Shown here piece by piece: positions 23,166 through 35,439 of a DNA stretch of 64,000 nt. Numbering within the stretch: position 1 is the stretch's first letter; each line of letters begins with the position of its first letter. A program made the translations under genes and the position numbers. The stretch is taken from contig BSBM01002119.1 in NCBI GenBank assembly GCA_027924585.1, positions 1 to 64,000 on the forward strand, read 5' to 3'. Source of the DNA: Larix kaempferi (lineage: Eukaryota > Streptophyta > Pinopsida > Pinales > Pinaceae). The notes beneath the pieces are model-generated. The model worked only from the letters and a program-made list of their open reading frames with translations, searched no databases and had not been told where the DNA came from.

Positions 23166-23720
23166 TGTTGAATTAATGTAACTTCGAAGAATATTCTACT
23201 TGTACTTTATTATTGTAACTTTGTTGTAGATGTCTTACCTCTGTTCGGGGATGTCATTATTATATTTGGTCATGTAAAAGTCATGAGGTAAAACCTCCAT
23301 TGTAATTTGGGTCATTAGTACCCAAAAGAATGTAATATAAATATTATTTAGAGAGGTTGGCCCAGTTAAGTTAATGAGGCTGACCTAGTTAGGTTAATTT
23401 TCAAGTGAAAAGTAAAGTATAGATAGAGGGAGTATTTCCCTCATTTGTACCATTCACTACTTCATGCATTGTGCATTAGAGGAGAGAGAGAGCTTGTGAA
23501 GGAGGAGGACGATTGGCTTGGCTCTAGAGTTTGGGTTTTTGTCTCTCTTATTTGTGAGACCTATTTTTGGGCATTGTACTTTGGTCATCTATATTGAGGA
23601 AATTCTTGTTGGGTTTCTTCCCCTTGAGGGTTTCCCAGGATATATTATTGTGTACCTTGTGATTGTGTATCTTTCAAAGATACTTGTTATGTTGCTATTA
23701 TGAAATTGTATTAAATGCTC
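23166..23720 (+). repeat. Copia B 3' LTR
   Basis: Starts TGTTGAATTAATGTAAC and carries the family LTR features. The right end is set by analogy with Copia A (a 'gctattatgaaattg' stretch before the end) and is uncertain by about 30 bp. No matching target duplication was found. Confidence 0.82.
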
Positions 23721-24989
23721 ATAAAGTTATAATTTAGTATTTAGTAGCAAATAATATTAATAGTTGCATGGGTAATGGAGCATCACATGCAAAAAATTCC
23801 GAATTTCCTCCTTGGAGAATTATATTGTGCATCAGTTTATTCAATCTTGCATAAAGAGAATTGCCTTTCCTTCAAGGGGAAGAGAATTCGCTTCACATTG
23901 AATTCCTCAATCATGTATAACATATTTATATATTCTTCACATGCATCGGCTTCTATTTTTATCTTCTAACTTCATGATGAACTCATCCTCCATCTGGATG
24001 CATCAATCTTGCATGAAGAAGTGCGCCCCATTTCTCATGCAGTGCATTAACTCACTAAAATTAGTCTTAGGATGAACTTGCCCCTTAACTAAAATATTTC
24101 CCACTTAGTTAGGTGGCTAACTTAAGTGTTTCCATGCAAGTGTCACAACTCAAGTGTCGTCTTTTAGTTTAACATAAGTTTTGTCATGCAATAACACTTA
24201 GTTAACTAAAGTGTTGTGTTTTGGTTAACTTAAGTGTCATATTTTAGTTTAACTAAAGTGTAAACACTATAGTTAACTATTCCTTATTTACTAACACTTA
24301 ATTAACTATTATTAAATGAAATCATGCTAATTGATTTACTTGTAGCGTCCACTATGAGTTCTTTAATTGATTGAGGCATACATCATGGCTTTAAATGAAG
24401 CTTAACGATTAGAGTTCACTTAGTCATCTCATGAGCAATTCAAATTCTCTTTTTCTGTATGCATTTATATTTATCTCTTATCTTTACTACATGGTCAATA
24501 TGTGTTAAATTTAATTATCTATCATACCAGATTATACTTAGGATATTTTCCAGCTGCTGTGATCATATTATATTACTCTCAAACCAAATGATCGTATGCT
24601 AAAGTAATTCACTCTAGAGGTGGCCAATATCTAAAGGAGACTTAATAGAAAACAATGACAATGGTTAATAATACATTGCACAACATTAATGCTTCAAAAT
24701 GCAAAGGATCTACCTCCATAACTAATGGTGCACCCCATGGGTACCTACTATAACTGGAGGTCCACATGAGAATGTGACTTGACACACAAGTCTTGGGATT
24801 TTTCCAACAAGACTTTACAACATCATCACTTTGATAGATCAAAGCATTCACCTCAATGCATGAGGAATAAACTTTTACAACTGAAGGATTAGTCACTACT
24901 GAGTCCAACTCAAGAATCTAGTCCAAGTTACTGAGTCCAACTCAGGCCCCCTACCTCAACACATGAGGCCCAATCTTGGATGCACAAGA
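23721..24989. other. spacer without a recognisable gene
   Basis: AT-rich DNA. Around 24150-24300 'agttaactaaagtgt' and 'ttaacttaagtgt' variants recur, giving a loose low-complexity block. The part from about 24640 may be the 3' end of the Copia E fragment, but no LTR pair is visible. Confidence 0.5.
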
Positions 24990-26490
24990 TTGGCTTGGAG
25001 AATGACTCGTGATGATGTACATTTAATACTCAACTCTCAGCCAGGGAGGCATTCTCTTTGATACCAATATTGTGTCGAAAGTACTTGAGCTTCATCACTG
25101 ACAAAGGATTCATTAATACATATGCAATCTGATCATCAGTATAAATGTATTGAAGTTTCATTGTACCTTTATATCCCATGTCCCTGATGAAGTGATACTT
25201 CATTTAAATGTGATTTGACTTATCATGAAACACAGGGTTTTCAAAAATATTAACACAACTTTGATTTTCATATTGAATGGCTGTAGACTCAAGCTTCTCA
25301 TCGAACAACCCATCAATTAGCTTCCTAATACAGAATGCTTCTTGGAAGGTAGTACTACCAACAATATACTATGCTTCTATAGTACTCTAGGATATAGAGC
25401 CATGCTTCCTACTGGACCAAGAGATCATACAAAATCCAAGATAAAACAATAGCTGGATGTACTCTTTTGGTCCACAATTCTACCACCCCAATCAAAGTTA
25501 GCATAACAAAGTAAGAACACCCATCCATTTGAGTCATATCTAAGTCCATAAGAAATTGTACCTAGAAGATACCTAAGCACATGCTTAGCAACAACCCGGT
25601 GTCTGTTTCTTGGATCAGACATAAAATGACTCAGAATACTCATTGCATTACATATATCTGGTCTTTAGTGTATCAAGTACATCAATGAACCAATAAGTTG
25701 TTTGTACAAAGTGGGGTCCACTATATCCGATCTAAAATTTGACTCATGTTTCCTCAAATTGGAAACCATTGGAGTACTCATGGATTTGAAATCCATCATG
25801 CCAAACTGCGTAATATATCAACAATGTGCTTCCCTTGAGAAATAAATTTCTCAGTTTTTCTTTGCCAAATATCAAGGGCAAGAAAGTAGTGTGTAACACC
25901 TAAGTATTCCATCTCAAACTTAGAAGTGAGCTCCCTCTTGTGCCTAGCAATCAATTGTTCCTCTCCAGTAAGGAAACAATCATCAATATATAGAACCAAT
26001 ATCAAGGGTTGGTTCTTCACTACTTTGAGGTGCAAATTTGGATAAGCTTCACTCTTAGAGAATCCTAGTCTCTGAAGGTAGCTGTCAATTATCGAATACC
26101 AAGCTCTGCAAGCTTGCTTAAGCCCATACAAGGTTTTCTTCAATTTGCACACATGGGAATCCTTCCCATGAACCACACACCCCTCAAGCTGATGAATATA
26201 AACATCTTCCACAACCTCACCATTGAGGAAGGATATATTCACATCCATCTGGTGAGTCTTCCATCCTAGAACATATGCAAGTGAGATCATAGCTCGAATA
26301 GTGGTGTACCTGGACACAAGAGAAAATGTCTCCTCATAGTATATGCCTTATTTCTAAGAGAAACCTCAGGTAACAAATATGGATTTAGACTTTTCAATAC
26401 TTCCATCAGCAATATGCTTGATCTTGTAAATCCATATCGAAGTAACTCTTACACCAAAATATCATCATCATGAGTCATGTGTCAACCCCA
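24990..26490 (-). pseudogene. Copia E: orphan RT and RNase H fragment
   Basis: Reading leftward from about 26450, a Copia RT is recognisable: a KWIFKIKH-like start (as WIYKIKHIADGS), then MDVNISFLNGEVVEDVYI, LYGLKQACRAWY and the catalytic LYIDD (about 25975-26000). After a stop, RPDICNAMSILSHF, the ANFDWGG RNase H start (DADW in related copies), YENQSCVNIFENPVFHDK and a polyprotein-end-like segment follow down to about 25030. Stops are frequent and the RNase H Asp residues are altered. No gag, integrase, LTR or target duplication is attached, so this is a truncated relic. It belongs to a Copia lineage different from D and only distantly like A, B and C. Confidence 0.85.
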
Positions 26491-26707
26491 TGCCTCAATC
26501 CTTGAAGTTTCCTTGGTTGAAAACATCCAAAGCAAGTTGTTTTCCTTATGCTTCCACAATGACTAGTTGCACTGGCGCATCCTGCTTCCCATCAAGAGGT
26601 GTCAGACCATGCCTAGCACATGATGCTCTGTGGGAGAGTGAACCAGTGGCTCTTTTTTCCCTTATGCAAGCTACGATGATCCCTTCCTGGCGCCAGTTGT
26701 CTTCATG

Positions 26708-27417
26708 CAAGGTGTGCTAGAGTTAGTTAATGTGGATAAAGAGGAGCTTCGAGTGAATTATCGAAGCTTGGTGACATGGTGTTCTATCCCTAATTCACAG
26801 GAAGGTTGGTATTTGGTCCCCTAACCGAATGGGAAGATCCCTTAGACCTATCCCCTTAATCTTCAACCTAATCTATCCATTTACCCTTATAAATATCATA
26901 GCTCCCTCCATTGTAAATGGAGGAAGGACTATAGTACTCTCATGCTGGTGGAATTTCTCTAGGTGATCCTTACTCATCCTTTGGGAGGAAAACATCATCC
27001 TTTGGAGGCTTGGATTGGATTGTTGGAAAGAAGATTGCAATTCCAAGGCTTAGGTTGTAATGTTCTCTCTATTATTACAGTTAATACAAACTCTTTCCAT
27101 AAACATTGTTGTGTTGATAGTGTTTAGAAATTTCTTCCTTAACTGTTAGTTTAGATCAATTTGTATTTAGGTATGCTTTTACTGTTTGCTTGTTTCCACT
27201 TGTTCAATAGGGTTCTGCAGCTTGAGATATGAAGGATCTGGAGCAATGGATCAACAAAGAGGAGAAGGATTTGCAGACTTCAGGTAAGTGATCTACTTGT
27301 TAACTTGCATCTCTATTGATCTAGGAAAGTAAGTTGTATTCTATACTCATTTATTCTAGATCCACTTGGACTAGGGAGATCTAGCTTGAGTCGGCTTGAG
27401 TAGATTGTCCATAAACA
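26708..27417 (+). repeat. putative 5' LTR of G1
   Basis: Contains a TATA box at 26888. It ends in ...AAACA four bases before a primer-binding-like sequence. 'caggtaagt' at 27281-27289 is a perfect splice-donor consensus. The left end is a guess, and no second copy was found to confirm it. Confidence 0.4.
26888..26896 (+). promoter_or_regulatory. TATA box in putative G1 LTR
   Basis: TATAAATAT, followed within about 20 bases by 'ctccctccattgtaaatgga', a short inverted repeat (CTCCATT...AATGGAG). Confidence 0.45.
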
Positions 27418-27421
27418 AATA

Positions 27422-27439
27422 TGGCGACCATGATGGGGA
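27422..27439 (+). other. putative primer binding site of G1
   Basis: TGGCGACCATGATGGGGA starts four bases after the putative LTR end. TGGCG...GGGGA is the form of primer site used by many plant Gypsy elements. The cognate tRNA was not checked. Confidence 0.5.
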
Positions 27440-29589
27440 GTTATGTAGCTTTGATTTCAGTTTAGTTTGATTTCATTGATTTTTTATCAATTCATTTTAT
27501 AACCTTGTAATCCCCTCTCATCATTGGATCTTGTCATTAGAGAGCTTGTTGGTTTCCCCTGAATTTGTTTGGATCAATTTTTCACCTCTTACCTTTCCTT
27601 TTTGGAGATCTTTTTATTTTTTGTTACTTGCTATTATCCCGATGCACCTGGGCTATATCTCCCCTCTGGAACTATAATTCTGGCAGACATACCCGGTGAA
27701 CAACCTGCTCCATTATCCCTATTTTACTGATTGCAGAGTGTGCCATTGGCGCCATTTCCCTGTGTACAGAGTGCACCTGGTGCTCTGGTGTATAACAATA
27801 GAGTGCACCCGCCTTCAGTGCTTGGTGTTTAGTTCAAACATTTCTCCATATTGGTTATTGGTCTAATTGATGAGCTATGTGTGTTGCATATTACAGTCGC
27901 ACAACCCCTAGTCCCAACTTGTTTGTGTTTGGATTTGTTTTTGATTGATTTTTGGTTTCTACATTAGTCAAGTGAGATACTTGGTAGTGGCGGGAAATTT
28001 CAATCCCCCATCTATTCGCTCGATCTTGTAATCCCTGATCACATCATCGGATCTATTTAGTTTGTTAGATCTGATTTCCAAACCCTCCCCACACTTAATC
28101 ATTGAATTTTGGTTGCGTTTGATTGATTTTGAGTGATTTTTGAGTGTCTTTGAGTTCATTGGGTGCTCATCATTTTTCTTTAAGAATTTATGATTAGTTA
28201 GAGTGTTGTAGTTATTATCTTATTCTCTTCTATTAGATCTGCAAAGCATTATAGTAATCAGATTTCATTTTGATACATGTATTGGAAAATCGAAATGCTT
28301 CATTATTTTGTTTTCAAGTTCATTACTTGGAAATCATTGTAGAATCTTTCATGCTCTGGAAGTCATCATTTTACAACTCTTTGGAAAGTTTGAAAAGATA
28401 ATCGTTTGATCATATTTTCTTAGTTGTGAAAGATAATTCAATCACTTCTTTGAAAAATCAAGTGGATTCAAACTTTTATGAAGTACTCAAAAATTGAAGG
28501 ATTCTTTGCATTTTTTATTTTCGTTGTGCTTTTTAGCTCATTATTGTGGAATATTAGGGTTGTTGCATTCTAGGAAAGAATTCTTTCTTTTCATCATTTC
28601 TTAGATTCGTGCTCATTTGAAAAGACAAAGAAAAGAAAATATTTGGATTTGGTGTGTTGATTTTTTGTTTTGTTGAAAAAATGAAAAAGAGTACTTCATT
28701 TATATTTTGGTAGATTTTGAACTATAAGGGTGTTAGTTTTGTTACTCTCGAAATTAAGAAAATTTCTCCTTACCATAGATATTTTTCATCAAAATGAAAA
28801 GAAAGTGTGCATCTTCATGTAGTTAAGACTTGCATTATTTTTAAATTCCTATCTACACCTCATGCATTCACCTAACCACTCAGATAAAATTTACCAGTAG
28901 CATTAGGTTAAAACTTTATAGTAACTTGTGTGATGTTAGTGTTATTTTTCGGCATTGTTAAATGTGGCAGCTGTCGTTATCTTCCTGCAGTGCATCCCGG
29001 GGCCTGTAGTTCTTCCACGTACCAACCAGTATATCGAATGGCCTTTCACGTACCCTTGGGTATATAGAGAGGTACTTCACGTACTCGGTAGTATATCGGA
29101 AGGATATTGTCGTATGGTTGTGCATTAGACAACACCACTATGGATTTGAGCTCCCATGTACCTTGCATATATCGGGAGACCCTTCTAGGATTCCTATACC
29201 AACTGAATTAACCGATTGGTCGTCTTGGCGTTGCAATACACTAAGAACAACACTCGGGGAGCTACTACGCACGTACTTCTAGGTAATCGGGTTATACAGT
29301 CAGTGGCGCGGTCCTAATCCTCCCTGGTTAGTGCTATGAAAGATTGGGATGAGTATAACTATTTGACCTTGTGGTATATCATGAGTTGCACTACCTTGAA
29401 AATTCTGTGAGGCTCCATACTTTTGAATCCCCACCTATCACATAAGTTTTCTTGCAGCTTTAGCTTGTGTATATTTTGGATTGTTTTCTTTTCTTTTTGT
29501 ATATAAAACAATTATGAGAAATTTTGCTCGGTCATTCTAGATGAGAGACCTTTGAGACAATCCCGTCAGATCTTAAACTTGACACCTGA
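27440..29589 (+). other. G1 untranslated leader
   Basis: No long reading frame and no second TE is visible. Around 29016-29095 'cacgtac' followed by a 'tatat(c/a)g' box recurs three times at intervals of about 30-40 bp, which could be a protein- or RNA-binding array. Long leaders are usual in Tat-type elements. Confidence 0.45.
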
Positions 29590-32270
29590 ATATCCCCTTA
29601 ATCTGGAGAAGAACTCAGGCATAAAAATGGATCAACCTACTGTGTCGATGTCATATTAAAAAGAGAACTCCGCCATGGAGTCAGGAATGAACTATTAGCC
29701 TCCCGTGTGCTCACTGACCTTCCCAGATTAGTGACCATCGAACCATCTACCTCGTCTGACACTACCTTCCATCATTCATTGGAAGGTAATCTCGGGGATG
29801 CGGATTGGATTTTCAACCAACCTCGGGATGACCTTTTATCAAAAATATTTGGTCCAACTGCATCCTTTTGGGACACCTCTCTAGGTCGTCATGCTTTTGA
29901 GTTGGGGTCGCTTCCATAGATAACATCTCACCCGTGGGTTCCCAACAACGAGATCCTTGATCCAGTATATGAACATATTCCTCAATTGCGACTAGATGGA
30001 GAATAACTTAGGCGCTAGAGTCTTTCATGCAGAAGAAAATTTCAGAAACTCACATCTTTCGACACACCCCTTTTTGTTCTTTATATTTTGCTTCACCAAA
30101 AACACCTGTAACTAATGTGACCACTTATGAACCACGTCAACCCTCATTTCCTACGAGCAAACCTTCTAATCAAGTGACCAGTTCTACACCTCTTTTGACT
30201 TCAAAAACTGGAGGGAAACCTTCAAACACTACTAACTCTACTCCTGGAACACTTCCACCACTTCCCCCACCTCAAAACTTGAAGGGAGGGTACAATTTAC
30301 ATGTTAACTATATTATGAGCATCACTCCTCCTGTGGTTAGTAGTTATTCATTAAATGCGAGTCAACCATTGGTCATTGGTCAACACATAGTTACTAGGAA
30401 CACCCCTGTTTGTGGGAAATTATCGACTAGGGGGAAACCCCTAGTTAGTGGCCACAGTGTAAGTGGAGGACATCCAACTTATAATATAGTTGGCATCTCT
30501 TTACCTTCCATGAGACAAACTGTGCGAACATATCATGTTGGGGGACCATATTTTTCCACCCAATCACCTGGAATTACATATTTCCAGGTAATATTAATTG
30601 CGTAACAGGAGAAATCTATACAGGGAATATTTTCCCTGGAATACCTTATTGCAGAAACACAAACACCCCATGGGGGAACCATAATGTTCTGCTGATTGGA
30701 CCTCCAGCTGGCAAACCTCCCCCACCACATGTACCACCACCACCTCCCTCTAGCGGAGGAGGACCCCCACCTTATTCCGGAGGGGGAGTCCCTCCACCAT
30801 ACGGCAGAGGACCACCCCATTCTAGCGGATGAGGAGCCCCATCTTCTAGCGGAATACCACCTTATTCCGGAGGAGGAGGAACACCTTTTGGTGGAGGCCC
30901 TCCTCATTGCAACGAAGGCAGACCCCAACCTTTGGGTGAAGGTCCAACCCATTCCAGAGGTAGAGGACCCCCACCCTTTGGCAGAGGACCACCTCATTCT
31001 GGCTGCAGAGGAATCCCCCCTTCGGGCGGAGGCCCACCCTATTATGGAGGAGGAACTCCATCAGGTCTACCCCCTACTACAAATATCCTACCCCTATATC
31101 TCCAATTTCCTATATGAGGACCGTACGATCAGTCCATCCATGGTCCTAGTGGTACGCAAATTCCTTATCAGTACTACCAGTATCTGCAACCAAACTAGCA
31201 GTTTCCATTTTTGGCTACATTAGATCTACTAGACCTATCTCGTTTGACCAATGATCCCATCTGTCACGGTTATAATTGGCCCACCATTCCTGTGAAGTTA
31301 CCAAGCAATCTTCCGAAGTTTGACGGAAAACACGGTGAAGACTCGAAGAACCACGTGATGAAATACCATTTACGGTGTTCATCCAATTCCTTAATGGAAG
31401 ACTCTATCCATTTGAGGTTGTTTCATAGGACCCTCACCGGCACAGCTGCCAATTGGTACATCAAATTACCACCCCACTCATTTTTCGATTTTCGTTCTTT
31501 AGATATGTCATTTTTTACTCATTTCCAGCTTCCAATTCGCTACAAAACTGGTATGGATCTGCTGACCTCTCTCCGCCAAACCACTTCCACTCACATTTAT
31601 GATCACATTCATGAGTGTTAGAAGATATGACATCTCATTAAAGCTCCCATTCTAGACCAACTTTTGGTTGACTGGTTTACGAAGTCCCATCGTAGATAAA
31701 GACGAATCCATGGGTGGGGCTGTCATTGAAGAAAAAGCTATAGGTCTTTCCCAGTATTTAAACCTTGTCTATGCTCAATCTGGCACATTATACGATATTG
31801 TTCCTAACGCCACTGAACCTACCTACGACCCCACAAAACCACCCACGGTCCCTCATGCCGATGGCATTATTGGTTCCATTCACTCCCAGCCTTCTACTCA
31901 AACCAGTGTATCATCGACCCATCATGGTTCCTCTCCACCCTCATCTCAAACTGGGAGCAACACTACCAAACTAGCTACTCCTACGACCATTGACAAAGTG
32001 AATTTAGTGGAATCTACTCACCTCATAAAACTAGTGGTAAAAAGAAGACCAAAGTCAAATCCAAGAAGTCTTTCAACCAATAGGAACCCAAAAAACCTTC
32101 TGAGGACACCAAACAGAAGTGTAAGGTCAAGTATCCTTGTTTACTATGTGGTGGTGACCATTTCACCAAAGAATACCCACACTAGGACGAAGTACAGAAT
32201 TTTCTCAAGGGAGACTCCACACCTGCAGTTCTCAATGACCCCTTCCCCACCCAAAACCAACAAATGATCA
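29590..32270 (+). pseudogene. G1 gag
   Basis: Pieces in order: an N-terminal part (29707-29919, TDLPRLVTIEPS...), a Thr/Pro-rich part (30027-30605), a Gly/Pro-rich low-complexity segment (30693-31117, one TGA at 30830), and the capsid domain near 31280-31660 (PKFDGKHGED, LFHRTLTGTAANWYI, HFQLPIRYKTG). A zinc knuckle near 32134 reads CLLCGGDHFTKEY, with the last Cys changed to Tyr. Stops at 29917, 30830, 31117 and 31621 interrupt it. The capsid part matches the Retrotrans_gag type of plant Gypsy elements. Confidence 0.8.
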
Positions 32271-32589
32271 CCCAACCCCCTCCTTCTGAAGGAGAAACAT
32301 CCTCCACCACGCTTGTTCTCATGATGTGTAGTGAGACGGTTAACTTAAATACTCTATCACAATCTTATGACTTAGTCCCCAATAAGGAATCCACCAGAAG
32401 TAATACTGAAAAAGCTTCCACCTCTACATCAGATATTCCTGCACCTCAAGGTCCTCTTGTCATTGAGAAGCCTTCATTTGATTCGATGTTGTGTCCACCT
32501 AAGAGCATGATTCAAAAAGTATTTTTCAATCCTAATGCTTGGGCTACTCAGAACTACAACATTGTAGAAGACTTGGCATAAGCACCTTG

Positions 32590-33760
32590 TGCCATGTCGA
32601 CGCTGGAAGTCTTACAGAACTATCCTAATCAATGTAAGACTCTTCTTGCTGCCATTGGTGCTGTAGACCCGGATTCCTCAAACCCAATCATGGTTAAACT
32701 TGATTATTTTAAACCGAGGCTTTCTCACCAACTGGAATTCCAAATTTCCACCAAGGTTGTTGGGAAGACAATCCATTGTACTGTGTTAGACGAAGGAGCC
32801 TCCACCTCGGTCATGTTTTTATCCTATTGGTGAGCCATTGGCTCTCCTGAGTTAAGCCATTCCCCTACTACCCTGAAAGCATTCGACAGTCGTGGATTCC
32901 AACCCCATGGGCTATTACAATCCTTGAAAGTAGAGCTAGGGGGGAATACTGTGACCATTAACGTGGAAGTAGTTGCCGCCCCATTGTATTAAAACCTATT
33001 TCTTGGTCATAATTGGTTTTATGCCATGATTGCGGTAGCATCATTTGTATTCCATATTGTGCAATTACCCCATCAAGGAAGAATTGTCACCATTGACCAA
33101 TTGGACTTCTATACATCAAACACTACTACCATTCATGAAGACAATGTCCCTTTGCTAGGAGAATATTCACAGATGTATGAGAGTGTGGGGGTTAGCTCAT
33201 TAAAGATTCATCTCTTATGGGCATCTTTCCAACCTCAGATTCCCCTAACCATGTTTCCACGGTGAACATGATTTCCTCCACGATTCCATCGTCATCCAAC
33301 CCCATTGACCAATGGCTTGTGCTCGACCCCGCTATAATGCACTTCATTGGAGACACCATGCCTCTATCACTAGCTGAAGCTACTTACAAGGCCATCCAAT
33401 TAGCCCCCGATGAACATTCTTCAATGGAATCTTCATCTTGTTCTCTACAATGCACTTCATCCCTACCAGATCCTCTGCTCCAAAATTTTCATTCCGACGA
33501 GTCCATTATGGATATTATGAGTGTATATGAACCTCCGTGGGAAGACCTCCATCATCGATCGTCTTTCCTACTACCCTTAGATTATGTGGAGAACAACATT
33601 ACCACTTTTTTGTCACCGGACGTCTTTCCTTTCCCTCAATCTATGATTCTTACTTCTGATATGGGTACCGAGGGAAATTTGGCAAAAATTATGCCCACTA
33701 TTCCAATTGACATCTTGACCACACCTGGAGTCATGGAACATATTTGACTTGGCCAGAACT
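32590..33760 (+). pseudogene. G1 aspartic protease and linker to RT
   Basis: After LEFQISTKVVGKTIHCTVL the active site reads DEGAS, a variant of D(T/S)GA that I associate with this plant Gypsy group. The conserved AIGSPELSHSP, FQPHGLL and LGHNWFYAM blocks follow, with stops at 32831 and 32990. From 33217 a Ser/Pro-rich linker of about 170 codons, open but for its end, leads to RT. The protease would cut the gag-pol precursor. Confidence 0.8.
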
Positions 33761-34579
33761 GCTCTCCCGAAGAGATCACCACATATACGGCCTTGTTCAA
33801 ACAATTATGCGACGTCTTTGCATGGACCTATGAGGAAATGACCGATATTGATCCTCCCATTGTTGTACATGAGATCCAAACATATCTCGATGCTAAACCT
33901 GTCCAACAGAAGTTACGTCCCATGCATCGTAGACAAAATGCGACTATTAAGGCTAAGATTGAAAAGCTATTGAAGGCCGGATTTATCTATCATGTTCCCT
34001 TAACATATTGGGTCTCTAATGTCGTCCCTGTGAACAAAAAGTAGGGAACCATTAGGGTTTGTGTCGATTATAGGGACCTGAATAAGGCTTGTCCTAAGGA
34101 GAACTACCGTACCCGATTCATAGACCAAATCGTCGACAACTGCGCTGAAAGCGTCATTTTATCTTTTATGGATGGTTTTTCCAGTTATAATCAGATCGAG
34201 ATCCACCCAGCCAATCAACATAAAACTGATTTTATCTACCTATGGGGTACATTTTATTATTGAAAACTCCCCTTTGGCCTCAAAAATGTCGATGCTACAT
34301 TCTAGCGGGCCATGTCGTATGCTTTTCATGACGTGAAGGACTTTGTGGAGCCATATATTGACGATCTCCCTACTCATTCAACTCATCATGAGTTCCACAT
34401 AGATCATCTGATGACTGTTTCCTCATATGTATAAGGTATAATATCTATCTAAACCTTCACAAGTGCATATTATGCATTGAGTCGGGACTCCTACTAGGTT
34501 TCATCGTTTCCAAAGATGGGATCCGTATTGATCCCCTGAAGGTTGAAGCTATCATTTCTCTCACACCTCCCACTGATAT
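33761..34579 (+). pseudogene. G1 reverse transcriptase, part before the Copia D insertion
   Basis: Starts with ALFKQLCDVFAWTYEEM, then KLRPMHRRQNATIKAKIEKLLKAGFIY, VNKK, VCVDYRDLNKACPKENY, FMDGFSSYNQIEIHPA, PFGLKNVDATF and the active site YIDD (about 34357). Stops: 34042, 34260, 34303 and others. The frame ends at the Copia D insertion in the stretch TPPTD(I) and resumes at 40312 with ITELQSLQG, giving a clean join across the element. Confidence 0.88.
34575..34579 (+). repeat. target site duplication of Copia D, left copy
   Basis: GATAT before the D LTR. The right copy is GACAT (40307-40311), differing by one transition. The G1 reading frame (P-T-D-I-T-E-L) is restored if one copy is removed. 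Confidence 0.85.
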
Positions 34580-35243
34580 TGTAAGTATTTTGATCCACAG
34601 TAAGATCTAGGAGCCTTAGAGAACCTCACAAAATCAAATAATTTGCAATAACTAGCAAAAAATATTGAAAAGAAGACAAATTTACACACAATGTGAACTA
34701 AAACTTGGCATTATTAGACTATCTAACATGTGAAAATGTTTAGAACAGGTTTATATTACATCATAGAGAAATTTGAGAGTCATAGAGAGCCCAAAATGAG
34801 TGTAGAATGCTAATTGGACAAATTGGCCTCAATGCCCCCTAGGTGGGTCCAACTCAGTCCTAATCATCCCAAACAGTCACCAATTTTGTTGTGGAGGTGG
34901 CTAAAGCATGCTGGGTCATAAATGAGGCCTAGGCATGCGTGGGCGAGCAAATAGAGGTGTGTGGGAGGTCCAAGGAAGCAATAAATGCTCCAAATCTAGC
35001 CAAAAATGGGCAAAATCCACCCAAGCGCTCCAAGTCAAAAGAGATTCCCCAATTCAAGGAAGGAGAAAAAACTGGAGTTTGGGTGAGCTAGTTTGCTTCG
35101 AAGTGGGTGTGAACACTCTCAAAACTGGTTATTTGACCAACTAATGTAACCAAGTCCAAACTATAGTGTAATAAAGCACACATGGCAATAAAATTGACTA
35201 AGGTTATGAACTATGGTACTAAGTATGGATTACTGTTCTAACA
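34580..35243 (-). repeat. Copia D 3' LTR
   Basis: 664 bp. On the minus strand it starts TGTTAGAACAGTAATCC. The sister LTR at 39609-40306 is 698 bp, mainly because it holds an extra 35-40 bp around 40093-40130 ('cactccaacatttaataagg'). Confidence 0.95.
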
Positions 35244-35252
35244 CCCCCCCTT
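35244..35252 (-). other. polypurine tract of Copia D
   Basis: Seven C then TT on the plus strand, so AAGGGGGGG on the element strand, directly abutting the 3' LTR. Confidence 0.9.
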
Positions 35253-35439
35253 AACCAAAACTTATTACAACTCATGAATTTTAAGTGGGAGGCCTTGGCA
35301 ACAAAGGCTCAAGTCACCTCATTAGAAAACATAAATTTTATTTGTCCATGTAAATTGAGGACAAGAAGGAAAACCTCATGGGATAAAAAATTCCCTCTAA
35401 AAGAGACATAGGGATGAACCTACAATAAAATTGTACCAA

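Larger units (their letters stand above)
10482..23720 (+). mobile_element. Copia B: old Ty1/Copia LTR retrotransposon, interrupted by Copia A
   Basis: B begins with 'tgttgaattaatgta' at 10482, is split by Copia A after 20 bp of its 5' LTR, resumes at 17701, and ends with a matching 3' LTR that starts at 23166. Joining the two parts of the 5' LTR, and counting the target duplication once, gives the same length and order as the start of the 3' LTR. Inside lie a gag pseudogene, scraps of protease and RT, an RNase H remnant, two repeat blocks and a polypurine tract. Integrase and the N-terminal half of RT are not recognisable. B must be older than A because A sits in it. Its outer right end and its own target duplication are not resolved. 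Confidence 0.85.

Noticed and set aside
26490-26720. 76-codon frame (+), and an open stretch on the opposite strand, between Copia E and G1
   Set aside because: No domain on either strand, no ATG context, and the position at an element edge suggests leftover DNA.
27281-27289. Splice donor CAG/GTAAGT in the putative G1 LTR
   Set aside because: A single consensus match without a matching acceptor or transcript evidence; kept only as a note.
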